In this document: in pieces, positions 1-11,159 of the stretch | How positions within the stretch are numbered: the first letter of the stretch is position 1 | Layout: every line of letters begins with the position of its first letter | Assembly (NCBI GenBank): GCA_006176705.1 | Contig: QRFJ01000023.1 | Coordinates: 2,568,583-2,632,582, forward strand | Length of the DNA: 64,000 nt | Source: Cocos nucifera | Taxonomy: Eukaryota > Streptophyta > Magnoliopsida > Arecales > Arecaceae | Reading direction: 5' to 3' | Notes under the pieces: generated by a model | What the model was told of the DNA's origin: nothing | The model's database searches: none | What the model saw: the letters and a program-made list of their open reading frames with translations, nothing else | Program-made: the position numbers and the translations under genes

Positions 1-385
1 GCGTGATGCATACCAACATAAGGAGTTACGTTGTCATTAGCGGGTTCATTCAGGAATAACCGTGAAACCTTATTCCAAATTATTGGGAAGTGATTCATTC
101 AAGGATCGGTAAAATGATTTGCACCCTTAGGATCCATTCTTTTGCAAGTAAAAAAATTTATTTGATAATCTATATTTTTCTAGATAAATATTTTTTAAAT
201 AATATTTAAGTAGAAAAAAATTTATCAATATTCTTTTCTGCATAAAAAGTTGCTTTAAAATCTATTACTCATATTTTTTTGCATTATTATTTTTCTAGAT
301 AAATTATTAAAATTTATTCATATTTTTTATAATATTTTTTATGCTTTTAAATTTGAAGAAAGTAGATGAATGAGTTATTGAGCAT
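1..385. other. AT-rich intergenic DNA, no gene seen
   Basis: No coding pattern, RNA gene or repeat boundary is recognised here. The stretch becomes strongly AT-rich after about position 150 and runs up to the TGA that flanks the first Harbinger-like element. Confidence 0.5.
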
Positions 386-388
386 TGA

Positions 389-1214
389 CCCTATGTTTGA
401 TTGGGATCATGAGAGGAAGGATGGATGGCCTCCATCCATCGTTTGGTTCAAAAAATTACAGAGAGGATGGATGATCCATTCTGACCCATCAGTTTGCATC
501 TTTCCAAATTGAAAAGATGAAGAAAAGATGGATAGAACATTGATTGATGGATTTTTGCATAGACAAAATTATCCCTCATTATTTTTTTGACAAAACTATA
601 ATATTTCTTTACTTTTTCATTCATATTATTTTTATATATTTTATATATACTATTAATAATATACTATTAAATTTTATTACTAATTATTTTAATTTGAGTA
701 CATAATTTTGATAATTATAATTAAATAACTAGAATTATCTTCAATTTTTCTATTTTACTTACTATTTTTAATTAATTATTTATATAATATTAATTAATTA
801 TTAAATTAGATTATAATTTAACTAGTTATTTATATTATTAATGAAATTAATTATTAAATTAAATTATAAATTAACTAATTATTTATATAATTAACTCATT
901 AATAATTTAATTATAAAATTATTTATTAAATTAAATTAAATTAAAATTAAATATTTATATAATTATAAATTATAATGATTATAAGTTTATATATTATTTA
1001 TTTATTTAGTATAAATTGGTATTATAAATTGATAATAGTAATAATTTTTTCAAAGAATAGTTTGGTAAAAATATTATATAAATATCATCATTCCTTTACT
1101 TTTATCCATCCTTCCATGTTTCACCAAATATATGAAAAAATGGAAGAATCTTTCATCCATCCTTCCTCATCTATTCATCCTTCCTTCAATCCATCATTCA
1201 TACCAAACAAAGCA
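389..1214. mobile_element. PIF/Harbinger-like MITE, copy 1
   Basis: Non-coding AT-rich element of about 826 bp. It begins CCCTATGTTTGATTGG and ends CCAAACAAAGCA, so the termini are imperfect inverted repeats of a CTWTGTTTGG type. Both ends are followed inward by GGATGG/CCATCC-rich subterminal sequence. A 3-bp TGA lies on both sides (386-388 and 1215-1217). It is clearly related along most of its length to 17198-17944, including the phrase 'gacaaaactataatattt' near 590 and the terminal CCATCC-rich block. A 3-bp target duplication and TIRs of this type point to a Tourist/PIF-Harbinger MITE. The open frame at 975-1217 is inside the element and is not a gene. The exact ends of this copy are less secure than those of copy 2. 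Confidence 0.65.
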
Positions 1215-1217
1215 TGA

Positions 1218-3431
1218 ATGATGGATGAAGCATTTTAGGTATAAAAGTAAATACTATTGATGGGAAAATGACTAGGCGCGTAAATACTATCTATGAAAAA
1301 TAACTTTTCTATCTTGAAAAATATGAAAACATGGATAATTTGGTCAATAAAAAAATAGATTAATTTTTTTATAATATTTATCTATAAAAGAACGGGCCTT
1401 AGATTTAATTTTGTAGATTGTGTTGTCATTGCTACGTCGGCGATGCTTTTTTTCCTGAGCTTGACATGATCTAAACCAGCGGTATAAGTGACACTTGAAA
1501 CTAGGTCTGGTTACCAAGTTTGAGCTCGGGTCTTAGCCCCGGTTATTAAGATGCTCATAAGTTTAACTCAACTATAAGCATAGAAATCAGAATCGAGCCC
1601 GGTTCTTCAAAATATTGGTGCAGTCATATCAATGACCTATCACATTGGTTGGTGCAGAATGCAAGAAATCATTTGATTGCATCTTTTTATTCATTTATTT
1701 ATTTATTTATTTTAATGAAGATTGCTACATAAACCTCTTATTCCGTATACTACTAATCCAAGTGGAGCCCACCTCTAAGATTAGTCAAGTGGGTCCTACC
1801 ATAAAATTTTAGTCAATTGGTCGGAGATGGGCAATCTAATTGACATGTTCCTTCCATCGACAAAATGTTACATAGACCTCAACCCTTTTTTTCCGTTCTC
1901 CTTGGACTACAGACCTTACCTTTCATTCCAAAGTAGACTTTGAAATCAACCCAAAGTCTTTTCCCACTTTGGTGTCCTTGATTGGAATTGGAAGCAATTC
2001 GAACGGAATGGTGCATGAGATTTATATCATTGATCATTCATGATAATGATTTCATGGCTATCTTAAACACCGGTCTTGTCACGATAATTGAAACAAGTAA
2101 TCTCACAATACTTGGTTGAACCCTCCTGGCATGTTGGATATGATTCGAAGGCGCGATATAAGGGGGAGGGGTAGGGATAGGGATAGGGATTGTATCTTCT
2201 GCACGAAAGAATGGTTCGCCTTCCTTCATGCAAATCCATCAATGAATTGTATAAACATCGCTCAAAGATATGTACGAGTTGATGAATGAGAGAGTTTGGA
2301 ATGCTTCGAGAGATATATATGGTACAATCCAATGGATGATATCGTGAAAGAAAATCAATTATTTTTTTGCATAAAGATGCAATCTAAACCCTAAGATACA
2401 GGTGCAATTGTTGGATTGCTGTGCTATGGTCGAATAGATTTTGTGAAAAATACATTAAAAATAGTGAAGGAGAAAAAATGTGTGCATGATTGAATATTAA
2501 GGAGAGATTTGGATACATAATGAAAGTGGGAGCCAAAGTATGCTGATCTAAGTGCCCAGCTGCCTGTGCTACTCGAGGCCATAAAAGCCCACGGTTGCCC
2601 AAGCACACCTCAGGCTAGGTTTCTCCCTATGCTATTACTTTGGTACAAGTCCATGAACTAATGAATGAATAAATTGCAAGTAGAAGACTTTGGAGATGTT
2701 CCCTGAGAACTTTTTAGCAGGGAAGATTCCTCTTGTCGTGGGTGTGGAATTTTGTCGATCAGATGTGCTTTTGCCTCTCTTAAACAGAGTATTTATGTTA
2801 TGGTATTATATTTAGTATTGCAGTCGCAATTAATCTTTTTAATTATCAACTCAGATTGGTATGCATTATTTATTTATATCACTCCATAGAAAATCGTATT
2901 CCATATTGGAAAACTAGTGATTCCATCCTCATTTTTGAGCCAATAATATTGTAGTAATTGATTTGTTTACTTATTGAAATGAATTTGATATGTATTTCTA
3001 GAAGATGGTTCCTTTAATTGATATCAAAGATTGCACCATATTCACGAAGAACTCAACATTATCTTCCAACTATATATAACTAGGTATTCATGGGATATTA
3101 TAGCTCATTGCTTAATATGCAATATGCAATAAATATTAATGATGCTCGTATTAATCTATTATGTGTGTGTATATATATACATAACCCATGTGACATACAC
3201 GGTGCGATTTATTTATATTTTCTAACTTTTTTATATGTATATAGAATAAATTTTAAAAATATAAGCTAGTATACATACTAAAATATAGGCTTTGCCTTGG
3301 TAAAGCTCTTCATCCACTATGTATATAAATGATACAGCTCCCCATCCACCATGAGTACAAAATGGTATTTAATTCTATATGAAAATGCTTTCTGCTCTAG
3401 AACATGTATAAATGGTCATTTGCCATGTCTA
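1218..3431. other. Intergenic stretch without recognisable gene
   Basis: About 2.2 kb with only short, unrelated open frames on both strands (for example on the minus strand near 2038-2608). None has codon structure, splice sites or motifs that I recognise. A short ATTT run lies near 1690-1712. Nothing else could be supported. Confidence 0.5.
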
Positions 3432-3440
3432 TAAATAGTA

Positions 3441-4704
3441 GGATAAATTACAGGAACATTTCCTTAAGTTTGAACCAATTTTACTTACAATCCTTTACTT
3501 TAAAAAGTTTCAAACAGATTTTTAAAGTTATCGAAACATTCTAATAAAATTCCGACGGTCACTTAACAGCTGATGGTATTAATAAAATTTTTTAAAATGA
3601 TGTAAATATTCATCTTCTTTCTTCTTCCTCCTCCTCCATGGCCATTGTCCGTCTTTCTTTCACTTCCTTCTTTTTTCTTTTCTCTTTCTTCCCTTTCTTT
3701 TCATCCATTTCTCCTTCCCTTCCTCCTCTTTCTCCTCCTCTTATTTCTCCATCCATTCTCTTCCCCTTCCTCCTCTTTTTCCTTCTCTTCTTTTTCCACT
3801 CATTTTCCTCCTCCTCTTCCTTCTCTTTCTCCTACCATGATGGGATCTTCCTCCATGGTCCATTGGTCTTTCCTCATCTTATTCTCTTGGCTGCTATTTA
3901 TTCTTCTGTTTATGGTGTTTGTTAGTTTCTTTCCCAATGGAATAAAATTCTGTTAATCCATCTATTTAATTTTTTCTCCAAATTCTACAAAATTTCGTGC
4001 TTCTACCAAAATTAAGCTTTCAAAATCTCAAGGAATCTACTCACACCAGTACAACTCTTATAAAATTCCATATGCTCGAGAAAAACCCCAACTAAAACCT
4101 AAGAAACCCCTTCAATCCCCCTCAGGTGCTCTCTTTTCCCATAACTCTCTGAAAAAGAGAATTAAATAAAAAAAAAAGCAAAAAGAAAAATAATGATCAA
4201 CCTATATGGTAAAAATCTCATCTTTCATTTTTTTTTTCATCTTTCTTTTGTTTTCGTCGAATTTTTCTCTATTTTTCTCCGATTTTTTCTCAGTTTTTTC
4301 CTTCCTGATGAGGAGAAGAAATGAAAGGGGAGGAGAAAAGAGAGGAGGAGAATGGATAGAGAAAATGGAGGAAAAAGGAAAGGAAGAGAATGGATAGAGA
4401 AAGAAGAGAAGGAGAAAGAAGGAAGAAAGAGGAGGAAGAGGAGGAGAAATTGATGAAAAAAAGGAAAGAAAGAGAAAGAAAGAAGGAAGAAAGTGAGAGA
4501 AAGAGGGACACCGGTCATGGAGGAGGAAGGAGAAAGAAGATGGGTATTTTTATTATTTTAAAAAAAAATTATTAACAGAGATAAATAATTTTGACTATAT
4601 TAAACTATATCGATAACTAAAAAAACTAGTATGATACTTTTTAAAGTATGGAAGGTGTAAGTAAAATTGAGTTAAAGTAGAGAGAGTGTTCGTATAATTT
4701 ATTT
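3441..4704. mobile_element. Mutator-like foldback element (long-TIR MITE)
   Basis: A 1,264-bp non-coding element with very long terminal inverted repeats. The left arm starts GGATAAATTACAGGAACA; the reverse complement of the right end reads AAATAAATTATACGAACA. The complementarity continues for about 400 bp per arm, through ATTTTACTTACA near 3478 and its complement near 4660. It then runs into a CT-rich block (about 3610-3840) that faces a matching GA-rich block (about 4310-4540), including CTCCATGG near 3634 opposite CATGGAGG near 4517. An exact 9-bp direct repeat TAAATAGTA flanks it (3432-3440 and 4705-4713). Long TIRs with a 9-bp target duplication are the hallmark of Mutator-like elements. 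No transposase frame is present, so it is non-autonomous. Open frames in the CT/GA blocks are low-complexity artefacts. Confidence 0.8.
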
Positions 4705-4992
4705 TAAATAGTATTTAAGTCCATGCGGAAATGTTTTGCACATGCATGAATGGAGGATGTGATACCATGCATGAGAATAATCATGGCCGATATTTCATGG
4801 TCCATCTCATGTGGGCGATCGACATATGGCCAATAGCTCTATTCTTCGATGCACCGGGCAAAATTTATTTTCAAAAAATAAAATATAAATGGATGAAGTA
4901 GCTAAAATTTTGAGCAAAAAGACACGATGAGATTTTCTCCATCCACCATGTGTCCAAATGATATTTACTATTAATCTAATATAATAAAGGAT

Positions 4993-5298
4993 GTTTTTGT
5001 ATGTATACTTTTCTAAATATTCAAATTTATATGAATATCTTTTCAAATTTAATATTTACATATATATCCTTATCAAATATTTATTTTGCAAGTATAGTCT
5101 TCTTTTTTCTTTTTTTTTATATGTACCTACATCATCTAACATTATTAAAAAAATTAACAATTTAAAATTAAAATAAGTGAAATACCTTTATGGGTGGATG
5201 TGCAAAAAGAAAAAATTATGATAGAATATATGTAATTAGCAATTTTATGAGGGTATTCATGCAAATTTGGATGTTTAAAAAGATATACATGTAGAAAA
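4993..5298. mobile_element. Small inverted-repeat element (MITE-like), copy A
   Basis: About 300 bp with inverted termini of about 45 bp. The left end has TGTATGTATACTTTTCTAAA, then ATTCAAATTTATATGAATAT. The right end reads AAATTTGGATGT, then AAAAAGATATACATGTAG, its imperfect complement. It is related to the element at 6860-7203, whose middle part runs in the opposite direction. No target duplication was resolved, so the superfamily is unknown. Confidence 0.55.
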
Positions 5299-6859
5299 TT
5301 CTAATTTAATTTTTACCTACTTCATCTAGATGGATTTAGATACTCTTATTCTATAATATAATAACATATTACATAATATAACAATATGATAATGATATGA
5401 TATAGTATATGATATATTAGAATATTATATTTTATTTTATTTTTGAAAAAAGATGGGATGGTTTATTAAAACTTCTTTCAATAGATAAATATAAGAAATC
5501 CCTTAGATAAAAAATAAATAAAAAATAAAAAAAAAAGGGAAAGAAAGTGAACATGGAAAAGAATCATAAAAATTATTCTATACCAAAACTAAGCTAGTAA
5601 CAACAAGAGGATTAATAGAAATTAGTAGCCAATATAATTTTCTCTTATGAAACTTTCTACGATTTTCAAAGAGAGAGCTAGCTTTATACATGCCACTATC
5701 AAGCCTTAATTGCATCCTCTAACAACCCTTCTTAACTTTAAAAAATGATGGCATTGGTATTTTTCATATCTTCCAATTTTAGAGTAGGAAAATTATCGTA
5801 ATATCCCATTTATTCTGCTACCTCCACTTTACTCATAAAATGTCAAAGTTAAAGGCTTAAAAAGAGTAGAGAGGCCAAGAGAGAAGGTCTATATAGTCTT
5901 CTTTGATCTTGCAAAGCAAACTCCAGCATGGAGAACTTTGATGAAGTCCTTGTCTTGACATACAAAACTATGATGATAGGCTAGGCGCTATTTGATGGAA
6001 GGGGGATACGATTGATCCTTCTTGGTAGTGCTGATAAGCATGAGTATAAGTCTGGTGCTGAAGAGATTTCCAATGAAGGAAAGAGAGGGAGAGTTTGGCC
6101 GATTGTCTCTGGGAGCGGCTATGAGAGGAAGTATGAGTTCAATATTAAGAAGATCTCTAGTAAAAAAAAGAGAGAAAGAATCCAATTACTCGTCCTTGGG
6201 AGTATCAATGAGAGAGACTAAGTTCAATGGTGAGGAGATCTCCGATAAAGAGAAGAGAGATGTCGATAGTAAAGAAGAGAGTCGAGAGAAAATGCTTGGC
6301 GTTCTTGACGGTGACTTCAAGGGTTGTCCAACTATCATCCCTAGTAATGACTTTGCTAAACCTCGAGAAAAATTTAAAAAAATCTGGCTTGATCCGACCA
6401 ACTTGACCTTGAGCTCTCTTAAGAATTCTCTATATAATATGATATATAGTAGACTTGATTTTATACTCCATATAATATGATATGCCTTATACATTTTATA
6501 AAGATATTTTTAACAAAAAATTTTAAAATAAAATATAATAAGATTATAAATTCTTATTGTTATGTAACAACCAAATGCACAACTATGTCCATTATATGCA
6601 AATATACAAGCAATCCATTTAATATCAAGTTTAGATACTTTCTTAAAAGCATATTATTGCATATTAAAGAAAACATAGATAGTTGCAATCAATCTATTTT
6701 CTAGATAAAATAATTTGAATCTATCATTTGATATATATATTTTTTAATCTATGCAAGTCAATAAATTATCTTAATAATTTTAGTTATGCATATTAATTTT
6801 TCTTTCATTAAAATAAGGAAAGAATTAACAAATCAAGATAGATGTGTATATGTTTAAGG

Positions 6860-7036
6860 TTTTTTTTTGCATGTATATCCTTCTAAACATTCAAATTTAT
6901 GTGAATATCTTTATAAAATTTTTATTTACATATACACCCTTATTATTTTTTTTGCACATCTACTCATAAGGGCATTTCAGTTATTTTAATTTTAAACTAT
7001 TAATTTTTTAGTAGTTAGATAATGTGGGTACATCTA

Positions 7037-7105
<69 letters not shown>

Positions 7106-7203
7106 AAATAAGTATTTTATGGGGGTATATATGTAAATATTAATTTTTAAAGAATATTTATGTAAATTTGAATGTTTATAAGGATATACATACAAAAAAA
7201 AAT
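6860..7203. mobile_element. Small inverted-repeat element (MITE-like), copy B
   Basis: Same family as 4993-5298. It opens with a T-run and GCATGTATATCC, then TAAACATTCAAATTTATGTG. It closes with AAATTTGAATGTTTATAAGG, then ATATACATAC and an A-run, so the ends are near-perfect inverted repeats of about 50 bp. The centre carries a (AT)31 microsatellite at 7041-7102. No transposase is present and no clear target duplication was found. Confidence 0.6.
7041..7102. repeat. (AT)31 microsatellite
   Basis: Uninterrupted AT dinucleotide run of 62 bp inside the inverted-repeat element copy B. Confidence 0.95.
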
Positions 7204-8917
7204 TTTATAATAAAATTATGATGACTTTTCATGAGCTAGATTTCGATGGTTCCTCGATAATTAAAAAAGTAACCTTGGCTGGCACATGTATTCCCACCGG
7301 CACACATGTTTTTTTTTTTTTTTTTTTTTTAGTAAATAATGAATGAAGTAAGAAATTTTCTCCATTGATATACATATTAGTAAATATGGTTACATATAAG
7401 TAAAAAAGGAGTATTAAAATTTAAAATAAGTGGTCAAAACTTAGAGATATATATAGTAAGCCCCCTCGTAAAATAACTTTAGTGATGCAACTTTAGTGAT
7501 GCAAGGGCTGAATTAAAACTTCATCCTTCCATATCCGTTGAGCGGGAGCTCAATTGATAGGACCCACGCTTCATGAAACCGCTTTCATTGCAAGGATAAA
7601 AAATTAGGTCTATGTCTAGGAAAATGTGCATGAACGATCATTCTTTTGCCGGAAGAGGTTGAAAAGCTTCATTCTCAAAAAAAACTCGGAAATGCTCTTA
7701 AGCTCTGAATGAAGATGAGTCAGTGCGAAGCAAAGAGAATAACACATGAAATCATGTGTCCTTGGCTAGGCCCACCACCGCACATGTTGGTCAGGCTAGC
7801 TAATTTCCTCGTAATATCACCATGTTTACCTAAAGCCAAGAAATGCACCAGGTCAAGTTAAAAGGTTTTCATTTTTATGAATGGTAAGTTGTATGAGCTG
7901 GTGGGGCTAAAAAATCTGGAGATTGGTCTAATATTTAAATTGATATAACGAATAATATTTGAGATTTTAGAGATTTACTAAAATGGAGGCCCTAAGGATA
8001 ACAAAAAATAAAATATACTTACAAGCATGATGAAAGGTTGAGGATGGCTGATACAAGGATAAAATATATTCAATGGATGTGTGCTCTACTCTATGGCTAG
8101 TAGACCTATTCATGAGCCGGATCTCGGGTTCAAATTTTATTCATTTTTAATCAAACTCTAGGTTGGATCTATGTAAAATTCGATAATTTTTTGATCCAAG
8201 CCCAGCCCATGAGTCTAATGGGTAGCCTCGTAGTTTGGACGGTGTTTCGTCAAATTGTTCAGCATGGATTGATTCGAACAGATGGGGGCCGAGCGGGGAA
8301 GATGCTTGGCTTCGCTCATTGATTGGATGTATGAGATAAGGAAAGAGGGTTGGGAGTTATTTTAACGAAGTGAAAAGAGTTGGTAGAATATTTAGGGGAT
8401 CTTTAAGAGGGTAAATGGAAGGATGAGTTGCCAAATATTCACCATCATGAAGTTACTATATAGGCATCACTTCCTTGGTGGAATTCTTACATAACCCAAT
8501 TCCTTGATTCATGTGGGTGCACCATAGTCCATAGAGGTTTTGGGTGTGCACCAACCAACACCCTCTAAATAGCACCCTCAAAGTTGTAACTAGATAAAAT
8601 CCATGTATGTGCATGCAATATAGTCATATTTGATTGTCTGTACAAAAATTTTATCAACATATTATTTATATTTTGATAATTAGATAAAATTTGATATGTA
8701 TAACATAAATATAATAAATATCAAAATTACGATACTAATATTAGTGGAATATATAATTTATTTCTTAGATATAGTAAAATTATCTAGTCATTTATTTATT
8801 ATTGTCACTATATATCATATAAAATCTTTTTTAAAAATAGTTAAGACACCTAGATCCTATGTACTTAAAATTATTTATTGTAGATTTTATCTATATACAC
8901 TACTATAAAAAATGACT

Positions 8918-9255
8918 ACGGCAGCGGTTTGTAACCACTACCGTAGCTCAAAAAATTGCTACCATAGGCTATGGCAGCGGTTTTCAAACCGCTACTACTA
9001 CGGCCGTCGCTGTAGCTCTATAACAGTGATTATTAGAACCGCTGTCATAGATTGCCTATTGCAACGATTTATAAATCGTTGTAATAGATCGACCTATCGC
9101 AACGATTATGTAACCGCTATCATAAGATATCTATAGCAGTGGTTACATAACCGCTGCCATAGGTAATCTATAGCAGCGATTTTTTAACCGCTGTCATAGG
9201 TCTAGTATAACGGTTGGCACAGATATGGCAGCAATTATAAAACCGCTATCGTGGA
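8918..9255. repeat. Left subterminal palindrome array of the CACTA element
   Basis: About eight consecutive units of roughly 35-45 bp. Each is an imperfect palindrome of the form GCAGCGGTT, short loop, AACCGCTGCCATAG, with degenerate variants such as CAACGATTTATAAATCGTTG near 9062. Subterminal repeats of this kind are the known binding sites of En/Spm transposases. Each unit can also fold as a small hairpin. Confidence 0.8.
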
Positions 9256-9421
9256 TCTTGAATAATTTAAAAAATAAAATTTTTATTTTTTATATATTTT
9301 ATCTGATAAATATAGATATATAATATAAGAAAATATAATAAACATAAAAATTATTCTGAAATGCTAAAATTTTATTATGGAATAAAATTTATTATAATAT
9401 TTTTTAAAAAAATAAAATACA

Positions 9422-11151
9422 TCAAAAGTCTCCTAAATCTACATCATCGTCGTCATCGTCGTCACCAGGAGTCGAAGCTGGAGCTAGAGCTGGAGCTAGA
9501 GCCGAAGCTGAAGCTGGAGCCAGAGCTAAAGCTGGAGCTGGAATGCAAGCCAATATATCCTCGAAGCCTGTGACTTCAAAACGCGTACTGAGCGTCGACA
9601 TCATGTCTCTCACGATGCCCTTCAAATAAGATGCGCGCTCCTCAGTCCGATCTACCCGCATCGCAGCATGATCTATCCATGCCAATGCCTCCTCAAGCTT
9701 CTCTCGACTGACGACACCGAAAGTCTGTGAGGTGACGCTCGCCTCGGACTAGTAGCTCATCGACGTGTGTTCGGGCCTGCACGGATCCTCCCAGAGTGCT
9801 CAGGCCCCAAGACCTGAGATAGATGGTCATGGGGCCAGAGGTATCCGGGCCCTCACTTGCAAGCGCATCTAACTGATCCTGTAATTATAAATTAAAATAA
9901 AATTTTATAAGAAATACTATAATACTAATCATATATACTAATATATTTAATACTTACAAAAATACGTCCGATCGCGGCATTCATCGGCCTGCCCGTCTTG
10001 TCCGTGCGATTGGATCAGAAGATCTCACTATGGCTAGACATCACTCCATCTCTCATCAGCTCTAACAAAGAATAAATTTATCAGAAAGATGATAAAAAAT
10101 ATGAATTTAATTTATCTAATAAGATTTAGAATTAATTATCTCTCTATGTACATGACTGGCTGTAGACTCGCGGTTTAGAGTGTGCATATACTGTCGGACT
10201 GCACGGTTCTTCCGGTTCTGATGGAAGGTAGCCTAACAAGTATTCAAATAAATAATAAATATTTAAAAAATATTTAAATAAAATTTTAAGTGTATTAAAA
10301 AATTCAAAAGTTAGAAATTTTACTTCGAACTTCTGGCTTTCTAATGTCTAACCATCCTCTCCCACTGACTCAGAGGACAGTCCTGTATCCAAGGAACAAG
10401 CTCCTTCGGAGTGTCTCGTCGATGCTCGAGCCATCTTTTATGGAGCTTGACCTTGTAACCCTAGTATAACTCTTCGATCTTCTTCAGTCGGACATCTTGA
10501 GTCTTCTCGTGATCGAAAAAGTCGTACCTCCTCTACATAAATTTATCAAAAATCAGTTACAAAATTATTCTAATCAAACATATATAGTGTAAATATATAA
10601 AATATATAAATATAACTAAGATGTGCGTACTTACCCATATTTTCTCTCATATTCGATCTCTGATGGCAGCATCCATCAAACGCCAGTCTCTAGGTTCTAC
10701 AGGAATGATGTCCGACTGCCTCACAAGCACTCCAAAAAAGAAATGCATCTCCCACGCGGTCTTTCCTACCGACATCCCCTCTGCATCATACTGTACCATC
10801 ATCTAATACTGGTAGTTCCACACATGTACCATATGTATGGGACTGTGAAATGTTCGACTGGATGATGCACCTGCAATGTAAATACGTTATGCAAATATAT
10901 AAGTGTACAAATACTATATAAAAAATAAAGTTATGCTAATATAATAAAAATGTATACTCAAATGCCTGCGACGGTAGAGGCTTAGCTGTCGGTGGAGTAG
11001 ATGCCGTCGGTGGAGTAGATATCGATGGTGAAGGTCTCTGAGCAGTCAATGCCGAGATGGATGGAGTATGCTTCGACTGCTCTTCGGATGCGAAACTATG
11101 CATAACCCGCTGAGAGGCAGGGGTGAAAGCTAGATAGCGTTTTGGTACCAT
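9422..11151 (-). pseudogene. Decayed Ptta/En/Spm-type plant transposon gene
   Basis: Minus-strand gene remnant inside the CACTA element, read from ATG at 11151 downward. Segments that look like exons, with GT-AG borders, carry in order: an N-terminal Ser/Pro/Thr-rich part (MVPKRYLAFTPASQRVMHSF, 11151 to about 10956); a segment ending near 10637 with GMSVGKTAWEMHFFFGV; a segment near 10533-10323 with KVKLHKRWLEHRRDTPKELV and VPWIQDCPLSQWERMVRH; HQNRKNRAVRQYMHTLNRES near 10230-10170; NRTDKTGRPMNAAIGRIF near 10020-9960; and a C-terminal part to 9422 ending in an acidic Asp run. The order (tryptophan-rich WxxxxxxLSxWERM part, then QNRKNR, then a conserved GRxMNxA part) resembles plant Ptta/En/Spm transposon proteins. 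At least five in-frame stops (after QY, RI, LY, RH and IF) show it is dead. Family assignment rests on recall of that pattern, not on a search. Confidence 0.6.
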
Positions 11152-11159
11152 CGTGATCT

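Larger units (their letters stand above)
4714..8894. other. AT-rich intergenic DNA with two small inverted-repeat elements
   Basis: About 4.2 kb without a supported gene. It holds two related inverted-repeat elements and an (AT)n tract (listed separately), and a 20-bp poly-T run near 7311. A 152-codon frame at 6022-6480 is GA-rich and overlaps frames on the other strand; no domain is recognisable and I do not call it a gene. The stretch around 8100-8250 resembles degenerate repeat DNA, but I could not fix termini. Confidence 0.5.

Noticed and set aside
6022..6480. 152-codon frame on +
   Set aside because: GA-rich, overlaps a frame on the other strand, and no recognisable motif or splice partner.
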